Positions 35,408 to 45,593 of a DNA stretch of 64,000 bases are shown in pieces; position 1 is the stretch's first letter; each line of letters opens with the position of its first letter. Below the pieces are notes generated by a model. That model was not told the DNA's origin. It made no database searches and worked only from the letters and a program-made list of their open reading frames with translations. The translations under genes and the position numbers were made by a program. The stretch covers positions 248,001-312,000 of the forward strand of contig NZ_JARESG010000002.1 in NCBI RefSeq assembly GCF_029076445.1. Direction: 5' to 3'. The DNA is from Pseudarthrobacter naphthalenicus (GTDB taxonomy: Bacteria; Actinomycetota; Actinomycetes; Actinomycetales; Micrococcaceae).

Positions 35408-36097
35408 ATGATTGAAGTCAAGAACCTGGTCCGCACTTTCAACTCCGGCGACCGCACCATCAAACCGGTCAACGATGTCAGTTTTGTCCTGGAGCAGGGC
35501 ACCCTGGCATCCATCGTGGGCAAGAGCGGCAGCGGCAAGAGCACCCTGTTGTCCCTCCTCGGTGCGCTGGACAAACCCACCAGTGGAGACGTCGTCGTGA
35601 ACGGCGTCAGCCTGGCCGCCATGCCGGACAGCAAGCTGACCGAGTACCGGCGCCGGGACATCGGTTTTGTGTTCCAGCAGTTCAACCTCATCCCGAACCT
35701 CTCCGCGGTGGACAACGTGATGCTCCCCATGGAGTTCGCCGGCGTCCGGAAGACCCAGCGCCGGCAGCGGGCACAGGACCTGCTGGAGCAGGTCCAGCTG
35801 GACCCCGAAAAGCAGGTCCGGCGCATCAACCGGCTTTCCGGCGGCGAGCAGCAAAGGGTGGCCATTGCCCGCGCGCTGGCCAACGAACCCAAGCTGATCC
35901 TCGCGGACGAGCCCACCGGCAACCTTGACGAACAGACCGGCGACCACATCATCGAGCTCCTGAGCGCACTCAGCCGTGACCACAACACCACCATCCTGGT
36001 GGTCACGCACGACAGGGCGCTGGCGAATAAGACCGACCGCCGCTTCCGGCTCCAGCAGGGCAGGCTGACCGAAGAACCGGTCCGGGCCATGGTCTGA
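35408..36097 (+). CDS. MacB/LolD-type ABC transporter ATPase
   Basis: A 229-residue ATPase. Walker A GKSGSGKST, Q-loop VFQQFNLIPNLSAVDN, signature LSGGEQQRVAIARA, Walker B LILADEPTGNLD and the H-loop VVTHDRALA are all complete. It begins three bases after the permease stop with a good site (GAGGAG) inside the permease end. Such pairs work by mechanotransmission rather than by direct transport across the membrane (known for MacB/LolCDE). Confidence 0.94.
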   Translation: MIEVKNLVRTFNSGDRTIKPVNDVSFVLEQGTLASIVGKSGSGKSTLLSLLGALDKPTSGDVVVNGVSLAAMPDSKLTEYRRRDIGFVFQQFNLIPNLSAVDNVMLPMEFAGVRKTQRRQRAQDLLEQVQLDPEKQVRRINRLSGGEQQRVAIARALANEPKLILADEPTGNLDEQTGDHIIELLSALSRDHNTTILVVTHDRALANKTDRRFRLQQGRLTEEPVRAMV

Positions 36098-36131
36098 CGC
36101 CCCGGCAGTCCGGGGTGAGAGGATGGGCACC

Positions 36132-37202
36132 ATGAGCGCGCTAATTGCCACGCCGTGGTTGTCCAGCCAGCCCGACCAGGACCCGCGTTCCGCTACCGGA
36201 AGGCCGTTGCGCTGGGGTGTCATTGCCACCGGCGGGATTGCCCGTTCCGTGTCGCGGGACCTGGCGCTGCTGGCGGATGCGGAGTTATACGCCGTCAGCT
36301 CCCGCGGCCGGGACACAGCGGAGAGCTTCGCCACCGCCTATGATTTCGCCCGCAGCTACTGGGACGACGACGGCGTCCCCGGCTACCAGCATCTGCTCGC
36401 CGACGACGCGGTGGACGTTGTCTATGTCGCCACGCCGCACGCGCAGCACCATCAGATTGTGCTGGCGGCGCTCAATGCCGGCAAGCACGTCCTGTGCGAA
36501 AAGGCCTTCACCATCAACGCGCGTGAGGCCAGCGAGCTGGTGGCCGTGGCCCGCGAACGGAAGCTCTTCCTGATGGAGGCCATCTGGAGCCGGTTCCTGC
36601 CGGGGATGCAACGGGCCTTCGAGATCGCGGCGTCGGGAGAGCTGGGGGACGTGCACTGGGTGACTGCCGATCTGGGCTTTCCGGCCCCGTACTCTCCGAC
36701 CTCCAGGCTGTGGGCCAGGGAGGCCGGCGGCGGTGCGCTCCTGGACATTTCCGTCTACCCGCTGCTGTGGGCCCTGGGAACCTTGGGGTTCCCCCAGACA
36801 GTCAGTGCCGCGGGTTCCATTAACGACGACGGCGTGGACTCCCAGAACGCTCTGACGCTTGGCTACAACCACGGCGCCCAGGCCCAGCTGACGTCCTCGC
36901 TGCTGGCATTCGGCCCCCGGACGGCCACCGTGGCGGGAAGCCTGGGCTACCTGCAGAGCGCGGGTTCCATCAACAACCCGAGGGAACTGGTAATCAGTGT
37001 GGGCCTTGGCGAGCTGCGCACCGAGCCGTTCGACGTCGTCGGCCTCGGCTACACCTACGAGCTCCGCGAGGTGACGCGCTGCATCCAGCAGGGTGTACCC
37101 GAAAGCCCGGTGATGCCGCTGGAGGATTCCATCAAAACCATGCGACTCTTCGACGGCGTCCGCGGGCAGCTGGGGGTCGGCTACCCGAACGACGTCCACT
37201 AA
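36132..37202 (+). CDS. Gfo/Idh/MocA family oxidoreductase
   Basis: A 356-residue NAD(P)-dependent oxidoreductase. RWGVIATGGIARSV begins the Rossmann domain; CEKAFTINAREA is the family's EKP-type motif with Ala in place of Pro; GGALLDISVYPL holds the usual Asp/Tyr region. The sequence is nearest in style to dihydrodiol dehydrogenase-like members. I use ATG 36132 (GAGAGGA upstream); ATG 36123 sits too close to that site. The substrate is probably a sugar or diol but is not readable. Confidence 0.88.
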   Translation: MSALIATPWLSSQPDQDPRSATGRPLRWGVIATGGIARSVSRDLALLADAELYAVSSRGRDTAESFATAYDFARSYWDDDGVPGYQHLLADDAVDVVYVATPHAQHHQIVLAALNAGKHVLCEKAFTINAREASELVAVARERKLFLMEAIWSRFLPGMQRAFEIAASGELGDVHWVTADLGFPAPYSPTSRLWAREAGGGALLDISVYPLLWALGTLGFPQTVSAAGSINDDGVDSQNALTLGYNHGAQAQLTSSLLAFGPRTATVAGSLGYLQSAGSINNPRELVISVGLGELRTEPFDVVGLGYTYELREVTRCIQQGVPESPVMPLEDSIKTMRLFDGVRGQLGVGYPNDVH

Positions 37203-37262
37203 GGGCGGCGCCCTGCACGGAGCGCGCAAAACCACAGTAGCCTTAGTTTCCCCGTTCACCGG

Positions 37263-37268
37263 TATAAT
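37263..37268 (+). promoter_or_regulatory. Consensus -10 upstream of the kinase gene
   Basis: A perfect TATAAT, 44 bases before the kinase start. No good -35 is seen at 16-18 bases upstream, so an activator or extended contacts may be needed. Confidence 0.5.
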
Positions 37269-37312
37269 TTGACGTACAACAGTGCCGCAGTGCACACCGG
37301 GAGGAACGGGTC

Positions 37313-38452
37313 ATGGGGGCGGAATCGCCTAGCTCCATCAAGGATGAAGTGGTTGGCGGACGCTACCGTTTGGGTGACGTGATCGGCCGCGGCGGCATGT
37401 CCACCGTTTACTGTGCCCATGACGAAAACCTTGGCCGGGACGTGGCCTTGAAGCTTTTCGCACCGCAGGCCCCGGATGCCGACGAACTGAAACGCCAGGA
37501 AGCGGAGATCCAGCTGCTGGCAACCCTCAACCACCCCAGCCTGGTGACGTTGTTCGACGCCGGGATTGACACCCGCATCCCCGGTGAACCCCGGCCGTTC
37601 CTGACCATGGAACTGGTCGAAGGCCAGGACCTTCGCAGCCGCATCAGGCACAGCCCCGTCCCCTTGGACGAACTGGCTGTGATCGGGGCGGGCATTGCCG
37701 ACGCCCTGGCGTACGTTCACGGTCTGGGTGTCATCCACCGGGACATCAAGCCCGGCAACATCCTCCTGGTGCAGATCCGCCCGGGCGAGCCCCTGCGTCC
37801 CAAGCTGACGGACTTCGGCATAGCCAGGATCGTTGACGCGACACGGCTCACTGCCACGGGAACCATGGTGGGGACTGCCGCGTACCTCAGCCCGGAGCAG
37901 GCTTTGGGCTCGCCGCTGTCTCCTGCCACGGACATCTACCCCTTCGGGCTTGTCCTGTTGGAGTGCATCAAGCAAACGATTGAGTATCCGGGTAACGCGG
38001 TCGAGTCGGCCGTGGCACGCCTGCACCGCTCGCCTGAGATCCCGGACGATGTCCCCTCCGAGTGGGCCGACCTGATCCGCTCCATGACGGCCATCGAGCC
38101 GTTGGAACGTCCGGCGGCGGCCGACGTCGAAACGGTGCTCCGGCAAGCACTGGTCTCGCCGGCATCCACCCCGGGTGAACTCGCGCCGGAAACCACCCGG
38201 GTGCTCCCGGCCATGCCTTTCAGGCCCCCCTCCATCGCGATCACCGCCGAAACTGAGCTGCCCCCTGCCCCGCGGCGATCCAGGCGTTTCTGGCTTTACA
38301 TCATTCTGGGCCTCCTCGCCGTGGTGGCTGCCGCAACGGCCCTGACCGTCAGCCTCGCTGCACAGCAAACGCCCGACGTCGTCCCCTACCCCACGGTCAC
38401 CGGCAGCCTGGGTGACCACCTCCAGGAACTCCAGAAAAGCGTGGAACCATGA
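37313..38452 (+). CDS. Membrane Ser/Thr protein kinase (PknB-like, no PASTA domains)
   Basis: A 379-residue Hanks-type kinase. The glycine loop GRGGMSTVY (25-33), catalytic Lys47, HRDIKPGN (142-149), DFG (167-169) and the activation/P+1 segment TGTMVGTAAYLSPEQ are intact. After a Pro/Thr-rich linker comes one helix (about 326-349) and only ~30 outside residues, so there is no PASTA or other known sensor. DIYPFG replaces the common DIYSLG. GGGAGGAA precedes ATG 37313. The gene overlaps the following lipoprotein gene by ATGA, suggesting the lipoprotein is its partner. Confidence 0.93.
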   Translation: MGAESPSSIKDEVVGGRYRLGDVIGRGGMSTVYCAHDENLGRDVALKLFAPQAPDADELKRQEAEIQLLATLNHPSLVTLFDAGIDTRIPGEPRPFLTMELVEGQDLRSRIRHSPVPLDELAVIGAGIADALAYVHGLGVIHRDIKPGNILLVQIRPGEPLRPKLTDFGIARIVDATRLTATGTMVGTAAYLSPEQALGSPLSPATDIYPFGLVLLECIKQTIEYPGNAVESAVARLHRSPEIPDDVPSEWADLIRSMTAIEPLERPAAADVETVLRQALVSPASTPGELAPETTRVLPAMPFRPPSIAITAETELPPAPRRSRRFWLYIILGLLAVVAAATALTVSLAAQQTPDVVPYPTVTGSLGDHLQELQKSVEP

Positions 38453-38976
38453 CGTCAGGGCAGAACGGCCGCCGGGGCCGCTGCGCTTTGCGCTGCCTGT
38501 CAGCAGCTGCGGCCGCCCTTCTGTTTGCCGGATCCCTGGCCGCCTGCGGTCCGGCGGACTCGGGCTTGAAGCAGGACACTGCGGCGAAACTCCAGCAACG
38601 CGTCCTGAGCGTCAGCCAGGCCGCCGCGGGTAATGACCCAACGGGTGCGCTCAACGAGTTGACGGCGCTCGAGGCAGACCTGGCGGCGGCTACCGACAAC
38701 GGGACCGTATCGGATGCCCGCCGGCGCTCGATCACAACTGCGGTTGCGGCCGTCCGGGCAGACCTCAATGACGTCCTCGCGGCGGCAGCGGCAGCCGCGA
38801 AGACCGCCGAGGACGCCGCCGCAGCCCAGCGGCAGGCTGAAGCGGATGCCACCGCGGCTGCCGCCGCTGCCGCTGCTGCCGAGGCCAACAATGCGGCTCC
38901 CGCACCGGTTGCACCCGCCCCCGCCCCGGCACAGAACAACGGCAAAGCCGGCAAGGGAAAAGGCAAGGACGGCTGA
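38449..38976 (+). CDS. Ala-rich lipoprotein paired with the kinase
   Basis: A 175-residue secreted lipoprotein. The signal peptide ends with LAAC (lipidated Cys ~residue 33). Then comes a helical region (SGLKQDTAAKLQQRVLSVSQ to ~residue 105), an Ala-rich coiled segment (~104-145) and a Pro/Ala then Gly/Lys tail (KAGKGKGKDG). I know no domain for it; similar proteins are sometimes called mucin-associated surface proteins. Its ATG overlaps the kinase stop by four bases, so the two are made together. A sensor or anchor role is inference. Confidence 0.82.
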   Translation: MTSGQNGRRGRCALRCLSAAAAALLFAGSLAACGPADSGLKQDTAAKLQQRVLSVSQAAAGNDPTGALNELTALEADLAAATDNGTVSDARRRSITTAVAAVRADLNDVLAAAAAAAKTAEDAAAAQRQAEADATAAAAAAAAAEANNAAPAPVAPAPAPAQNNGKAGKGKGKDG

Positions 38977-39027
38977 CGGCCACCAACGGCTGGGCTGCCC
39001 GTTACTGAGTTTGCACGCCCGCAACGG

Positions 39028-39059
39028 AAGCGGCGTCCCGGTTTCCCGGGGCACCGCTT
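39028..39059. terminator. Hairpin between the lipoprotein gene and katE
   Basis: AAGCGGCGTCCCGG pairs (two wobble or mismatch positions) with CCGGGGCACCGCTT across a TTTC loop, between converging genes. Its core is identical over 21 bases to the terminator at 41514. Confidence 0.65.
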
Positions 39060-39108
39060 CTGACTGTCCGCTAAACGGAGGCAGGTCCTTCTTGGTTAGC
39101 CGGAAAGC

Positions 39109-41358
39109 TTAGTTGGCCGGAAAGCGTTCCCACACACGGTGGTTCGCCAGCAGTTCCGCGATTTGCGGAACCAGCTCACCTGCCGTGCCCGCCGCGACAA
39201 CACCGGCAGTGTCCTGAGGGATGCCGGCCGTTTCAAGCGTCGCAGAGTGTTCCCCCCACGCCCCCAGCGCCTTGGCATGCCGGAACGCTTCGGAAAGCAG
39301 CAGCACAACCCGCGGATCCAGTGAAGCGCCGGGTTCGCCGGCCTTGGCGTCACGGCCGGCTGTGGCATCCGAAGCCCGCATTGCTCCGCCGGCAACTATG
39401 ACTGCATCGAATTCGGTGGAGCGCGCGGTGAGGTAGGTCCGTTGGACGGGGACGCCGCCGTCGCCCTCTTCACCCAGGGTTCCGCCGGCCGGTGCGATGA
39501 CCAGCGGCACGATGCCCAAAGCGTCCAGTGCCTTGCGTGCTGCGTTGACCTCCTCAAGGTCGCTGTCCTGATCCGCCATGATCCCTACTACGCGGCCGGC
39601 CACCGGCCAGGTCTTGCCCAGCTGCGACAGGGCGGGGCTGGGTTCGGCGTCGGCAACGTCCTCGGTGGCGGCCGGCGCGGGCATGCCCAGGCCCTTCGCC
39701 ACGGCCGCGCACAGGTCCGTGTCCACATTGGCCAGGGCAAGCAACTGCCGCTCCCGGATTGCCTTCTCGTAGCACTTGCCCAGTTCGAAGGTGTAGGCCT
39801 GGATCACGTGATCCTGCTCCACGGGGGTGAGGCTGCGGAAGAACAGCCGGGCCTGGCTGTAATGATCGCTGAAGGATGCCGGGTTCTTCCGCTCCTTGAT
39901 GGACGCGGCAAGCTCTTCCGGCACGTCAATGAAGGCGCTCATGTCCTGGCCGGCGAGGAACGGGCAGCCGCCGTCCAGCGAATTGGGGTGGTACGGTGCC
40001 GCCCCGCCGTGCACCGCCTGCTGGTGCATGCCGTCGCGGAGCATGTCATTCACCGGTGCCTGCGGACGGTTGATCGGGATCTGGCCGAAGTTTGGACCGC
40101 CAAGCCGGGAGATCTGGGTGTCAAGGTAGGAAAACAGCCTGACCTGCAGCAGCGGGTCGTTGGTAACGTCGATGCCAGGCACCAAATGTCCTGGATGGAA
40201 GGCCACCTGCTCGGTCTCCGCGAAATAGTTGGTGGGGTTGGCGTTGAGCGTCATGATGCCGATGGGCTGGACCGGGGCCAACTCCTCGGGAACGAACTTG
40301 GTGGGGTCCAGCAGGTCGATGCCCTCGAACATCTGGTCCTCGGTATCCGGGAAGGTCTGCACCCCCAGTTCCCATTCCGGGAAAGCGCCGGCTTCGATGG
40401 CGTCGGCCAGGTCCCGGCGATGGAAGTCCGGGTCCATCCCGTTGATGATCTGGGCTTCTTCCCAGACCAGCGAGTGGACGCCCTGCTTGGGCTTCCAGTG
40501 GAACTTCACCAGCGTGGTCTTTCCCTCGGCGTTCACGAAGCGGAAAGTGTGGACGCCGAAACCTTCCATGGTCCGCAAGGACCGCGGGATCCCCCGGTCG
40601 GACATGTTCCACATGGTGTGGGCCTGCGCCTCAGTGTGCAGGGAAACAAAATCCCAAAAGGTGTCATGGGCGCTCTGGGCCTGCGGAATCTCCCGGTCCG
40701 GGTGGGGCTTTCCGGCGTGGATAAGGTCCGGAAACTTGATGCCGTCCTGAATGAAGAAGACCGGGATGTTGTTGCCCACGAGGTCGTAGGTGCCTTCATC
40801 CGTGTAGAACTTGGTGGAAAATCCCCGCGTGTCACGGACGGCGTCCGCAGACCCGCGCGAGCCCAGGACCGTGGAAAAGCGTACGAAGACCGGCGTTTCC
40901 ACATCCTTGGCCAGGAAGCCGGCGCGGCTGATCCTGGCGGCGGTGCCGTAGGACCTGAACACTCCATGCGCGCCCGCGCCACGGGCGTGCACCACACGCT
41001 CCGGAATGCGTTCGTGGTCGAAATGCGTGATCTTTTCCCGGAGGTGGTGGTCCTGCAGCAGGACAGGTCCGCGCGGGCCGGCTTTCAGGGAATGGTCCGT
41101 GTCGCCGAGCCTGAGCCCCTGCGCTGTGGTGAGGTACTGCCCCGACTGGGCACGCGCGGTCAGAGGCGCCCCGGTCGGCGTCCCCGTTGGTGAGACTGCT
41201 TCCGGGCCCTGCTGGTCCGGCTTGGGCGGCAGGGGCTCACGCGGAGTGGTGGGCTCGTCGAGGGCCGCGGGTTCACTGGCAGGAACACCGGGAATCTGGA
41301 TGTTGCTTTCTTCAGGCACGGATTTTTCTCCTCTGGGGTGGGCAACCTCAGCAGTCAT
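39109..41358 (-). CDS. katE: Large-subunit catalase (HPII type)
   Basis: A 749-residue catalase converting H2O2 to water and oxygen. The essential His124 is in RVVHARGAGAHG, the distal Asn in DLVGNNIPVFF and the haem-ligand Tyr in RLFSYLDTQISRLGGPNF. An N-terminal Pro/Glu-rich extension (~85 residues) and a C-terminal DJ-1/PfpI-like domain of ~150 residues (from GRVVGIMADQDSD) mark the large-subunit class. ATG 41358 is preferred over the TTG two codons upstream. A perfect 7-base palindrome lies 17 bases before the start. Confidence 0.95.
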   Translation of the reverse strand: MTAEVAHPRGEKSVPEESNIQIPGVPASEPAALDEPTTPREPLPPKPDQQGPEAVSPTGTPTGAPLTARAQSGQYLTTAQGLRLGDTDHSLKAGPRGPVLLQDHHLREKITHFDHERIPERVVHARGAGAHGVFRSYGTAARISRAGFLAKDVETPVFVRFSTVLGSRGSADAVRDTRGFSTKFYTDEGTYDLVGNNIPVFFIQDGIKFPDLIHAGKPHPDREIPQAQSAHDTFWDFVSLHTEAQAHTMWNMSDRGIPRSLRTMEGFGVHTFRFVNAEGKTTLVKFHWKPKQGVHSLVWEEAQIINGMDPDFHRRDLADAIEAGAFPEWELGVQTFPDTEDQMFEGIDLLDPTKFVPEELAPVQPIGIMTLNANPTNYFAETEQVAFHPGHLVPGIDVTNDPLLQVRLFSYLDTQISRLGGPNFGQIPINRPQAPVNDMLRDGMHQQAVHGGAAPYHPNSLDGGCPFLAGQDMSAFIDVPEELAASIKERKNPASFSDHYSQARLFFRSLTPVEQDHVIQAYTFELGKCYEKAIRERQLLALANVDTDLCAAVAKGLGMPAPAATEDVADAEPSPALSQLGKTWPVAGRVVGIMADQDSDLEEVNAARKALDALGIVPLVIAPAGGTLGEEGDGGVPVQRTYLTARSTEFDAVIVAGGAMRASDATAGRDAKAGEPGASLDPRVVLLLSEAFRHAKALGAWGEHSATLETAGIPQDTAGVVAAGTAGELVPQIAELLANHRVWERFPAN

Positions 41359-41374
41359 CGGCAATCCGCCGAGA

Positions 41375-41392
41375 TACTAAGCGTACTTAGTA
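41375..41392. promoter_or_regulatory. Palindrome upstream of katE
   Basis: TACTAAG-CGTA-CTTAGTA, two perfect 7-base arms around four bases, close to the katE start. Likely an operator or promoter element for katE; the binding protein is unknown. Confidence 0.5.
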
Positions 41393-41513
41393 CCCTAGGG
41401 AAAGATGCCTCCTGCCACAACCCGGGTTCCGGTATTCGGGCCGGGAATGCTCCGATGTGGCCGCCAAGAAACCCGGCACGGCGGAACGCCTCACCCACCG
41501 ATTCCGAAGAAAA

Positions 41514-41549
41514 AAGGCGGTGCCCCGGTTTCCCGGGGCACCGCCTTTT
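41514..41549. terminator. Bidirectional Rho-independent terminator after icd
   Basis: A 13-bp perfect stem GGCGGTGCCCCGG / CCGGGGCACCGCC with a TTTC loop. It is flanked by a run of A on the left and TTTT on the right, so it gives a T-tract on either strand. It lies 25 bases after the icd stop. Confidence 0.92.
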
Positions 41550-41573
41550 ACTGTTCTTCAGGCTCAGAGAACC

Positions 41574-43838
<2,265 letters not shown>

Positions 43839-43936
43839 TCACCACGCCTAACTTACCCGAGGTCACGGCTTTGAGCCCTACCCGGGACGGCCGGGAGGCC
43901 CCGTATTACCGCCGGTTTGGGGGCAGTGCGCGGCGC

Positions 43937-43977
43937 ACGACGGCGGGCGGCACCCCGCCGGGGAGAGTCGCCGTCGT
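43937..43977. repeat. Inverted repeat within the divergent region
   Basis: ACGACGGCG pairs with CGCCGTCGT (nine perfect bases), with an inner GGCGG/CCGCC. The arms are the same as those of the sdhB hairpin at 16288. It does not follow any gene 3' end. Confidence 0.7.
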
Positions 43978-44229
43978 GATTTGCCACCGGTAAGGCCCGC
44001 CGGCGGGCGGGGCAACTGTCGGCGCCGCTTGTGGGGAAGATCACGCGGGCAGGGCTGCACGTACTTGGGGCCGCGGATCGCCTTGGCGAGTTCCGGAAAG
44101 CGATCACGATTTGGGCCCCGACTTCGTTCAGAGTCCGCTGCCCGGACCGGAGAAGTCATTGATATGAGAAAAGTACCCCCTGGCCTCATCTTTTTCCAGA
44201 CTGACGCGGCACCGGGGACGGTTTTACTA

Positions 44230-44259
44230 TTTACAAAAGTCGTGTTGCATCGGTAGGTT
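44230..44259 (+). promoter_or_regulatory. Candidate promoter of the secreted protease gene
   Basis: TTTACA (5 of 6 to consensus), 18-base spacer, TAGGTT, lying about 60 bases before ATG 44318. Confidence 0.45.
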
Positions 44260-44317
44260 CTACTGGTCATGGGCGGGCTCAGTGAGACCGCTCTCTCACC
44301 GTTCAGACAGGACAATC

Positions 44318-45292
44318 ATGACGCGAACCAGGTCCTTGGCGGCCAGCCTCCTCAGCCTCACCGCAGCTGCCATGCTGGCGCTGGCGGGGGCCGGAACCGC
44401 GAACGCCGTTCCGGCTGCGTCAGGCGATAAGACAGCCCCCGTGGTGGCCAGCGCCAAGGTGGACAGCACCGGCGCCGCGGAATACTGGACTGCGGACCGC
44501 ATGCGCGCCGCGATTCCCGGCGATGCCCTGGCCGGCGCTGCCCCCGGCCGCGTGGCCACCTCCCCGGACACGGTTGCCAAGGGCAAGAACACCAAGGTCA
44601 AGCCCAGCACCGCAGGCAAAACCAACAGCAGCAGCCCCAAGTTCGCCCGCGAGGCGGCAACGGTGGACAACATCGGCAAGGTTTTCTTCACCATGGGCGG
44701 GGCCAACTATGTGTGCTCCGGTAATGCCGTCACGTCCGCGAACGGAAGCACCGTGGCGACGGCCGGCCACTGCGTCAATAGCGGTCCGGGCGCCTTCGCC
44801 AAAAACTTCATCTTTGTTCCGGCCTATGAGAATGGTGCGGCGCCCTACGGACGGTGGACGGCCAAGAGCCTGCACACCACCCCCCAATGGCAGCAGAAGG
44901 GGGATATCGCCTTTGACACCGGCTTCGCGGTCATGAACCCCAATGCGGACGGCGAGAGTCTCACCGACGTTGTGGGAGGGTCCGGCGTTGAGTTCAATTC
45001 CGATCGCGGCGTGCAGTACACCTCCTATGGCTACCCCGCCTCCGCGCCCTACAACGGCGAAACGCTCTGGAGCTGCAAGGGCAAGGCAACGGATGACACC
45101 ACGCATCCTGAATTCAACACCCAGGGAATCCCGTGCACCATGACCGGCGGCTCCTCCGGCGGCCCCTGGTTCCTCGCCAGCGGCCTGCAGAACTCCATCA
45201 ACAGCTACGGCTATAACAGCGCCAATGTGATGTACGGCCCGTACTGGGGCCAAGTCATTGAGGATACGTACACCCTTGCCCAGGCAGCCTAA
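44318..45292 (+). CDS. Secreted trypsin-like serine peptidase
   Basis: A 324-residue exported protease. A signal peptide of ~30 residues ends in ANA. A propeptide-like region follows, containing YWTADRM (56-62). The triad is His151 (ATAGHC), Asp200 (FDTGFAV) and Ser280 (GGSSGGPW); Cys152/Cys133 and Cys253/Cys273 could form disulfides. AGGACA precedes ATG 44318. Substrates are unknown. A small gene follows directly and repeats the YWT..RM motif. Confidence 0.9.
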   Translation: MTRTRSLAASLLSLTAAAMLALAGAGTANAVPAASGDKTAPVVASAKVDSTGAAEYWTADRMRAAIPGDALAGAAPGRVATSPDTVAKGKNTKVKPSTAGKTNSSSPKFAREAATVDNIGKVFFTMGGANYVCSGNAVTSANGSTVATAGHCVNSGPGAFAKNFIFVPAYENGAAPYGRWTAKSLHTTPQWQQKGDIAFDTGFAVMNPNADGESLTDVVGGSGVEFNSDRGVQYTSYGYPASAPYNGETLWSCKGKATDDTTHPEFNTQGIPCTMTGGSSGGPWFLASGLQNSINSYGYNSANVMYGPYWGQVIEDTYTLAQAA

Positions 45293-45503
45293 AAAGTCGC
45301 AGGACCCGGCCCCGGACCGACCGGGCGGACGGCCGACAGACGGTTCCGTCAGCCATAGTGAATCGGACCAGACGCCCGAAGAAATCCTCGCGTACTGGAC
45401 CCCGGAAAGGATGGCGGCGGCAAAGCCCCGGGAGCTTCGCCTCCCGGACCCTGCCCCGGGGGCGCCGGACGACGACGCGGACCCGGACGCGAATCATTCT
45501 TGA
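45276..45503 (+). CDS. Small acidic protein with the protease propeptide motif YWTPERM
   Basis: A 75-residue protein (from TTG 45276) that overlaps the protease end by 17 bases; TTG 45258 would add six residues. It has no signal peptide. The N-terminal half is Pro/Ser-rich, then [17 protein letters not shown] (37-53) and an acidic end. [10 protein letters not shown] parallels [10 protein letters not shown] of the upstream protease, which is the only recognisable feature. GAGGAT lies 10 bases upstream. A strong terminator follows, supporting a real gene. The function is unknown. Confidence 0.55.
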   Translation: MPRQPKKSQDPAPDRPGGRPTDGSVSHSESDQTPEEILAYWTPERMAAAKPRELRLPDPAPGAPDDDADPDANHS

Positions 45504-45514
45504 ATTCCAGTTCC

Positions 45515-45565
45515 AACGCCCGACGGCGCCTCTCCCCTCATCGGGGACAGGCGCCGTCGGGCGTT
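45515..45565. terminator. Terminator between the small protein gene and purH
   Basis: A perfect 16-bp stem AACGCCCGACGGCGCC / GGCGCCGTCGGGCGTT with an inner CCCC/GGGG pair, between converging genes. The T-run is short, so termination on either strand is likely but not certain. Confidence 0.8.
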
Positions 45566-45593
45566 CTACTTCAGTGCATTCTTCGAGTGGGGA

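Noticed and set aside
37313-38452. PASTA-domain kinase controlling cell-wall growth (PknB proper)
   Set aside because: There are no PASTA repeats after the membrane helix; only about 30 residues remain.
39442-41193. Plus-strand open frame of 583 codons over katE
   Set aside because: It is the complement of a complete catalase; no ribosome site and no recognisable domain.
43981-44256. Small open frame in the icd-protease intergene
   Set aside because: Arg/Gly-rich, no ribosome site, and it runs through the protease promoter candidate.
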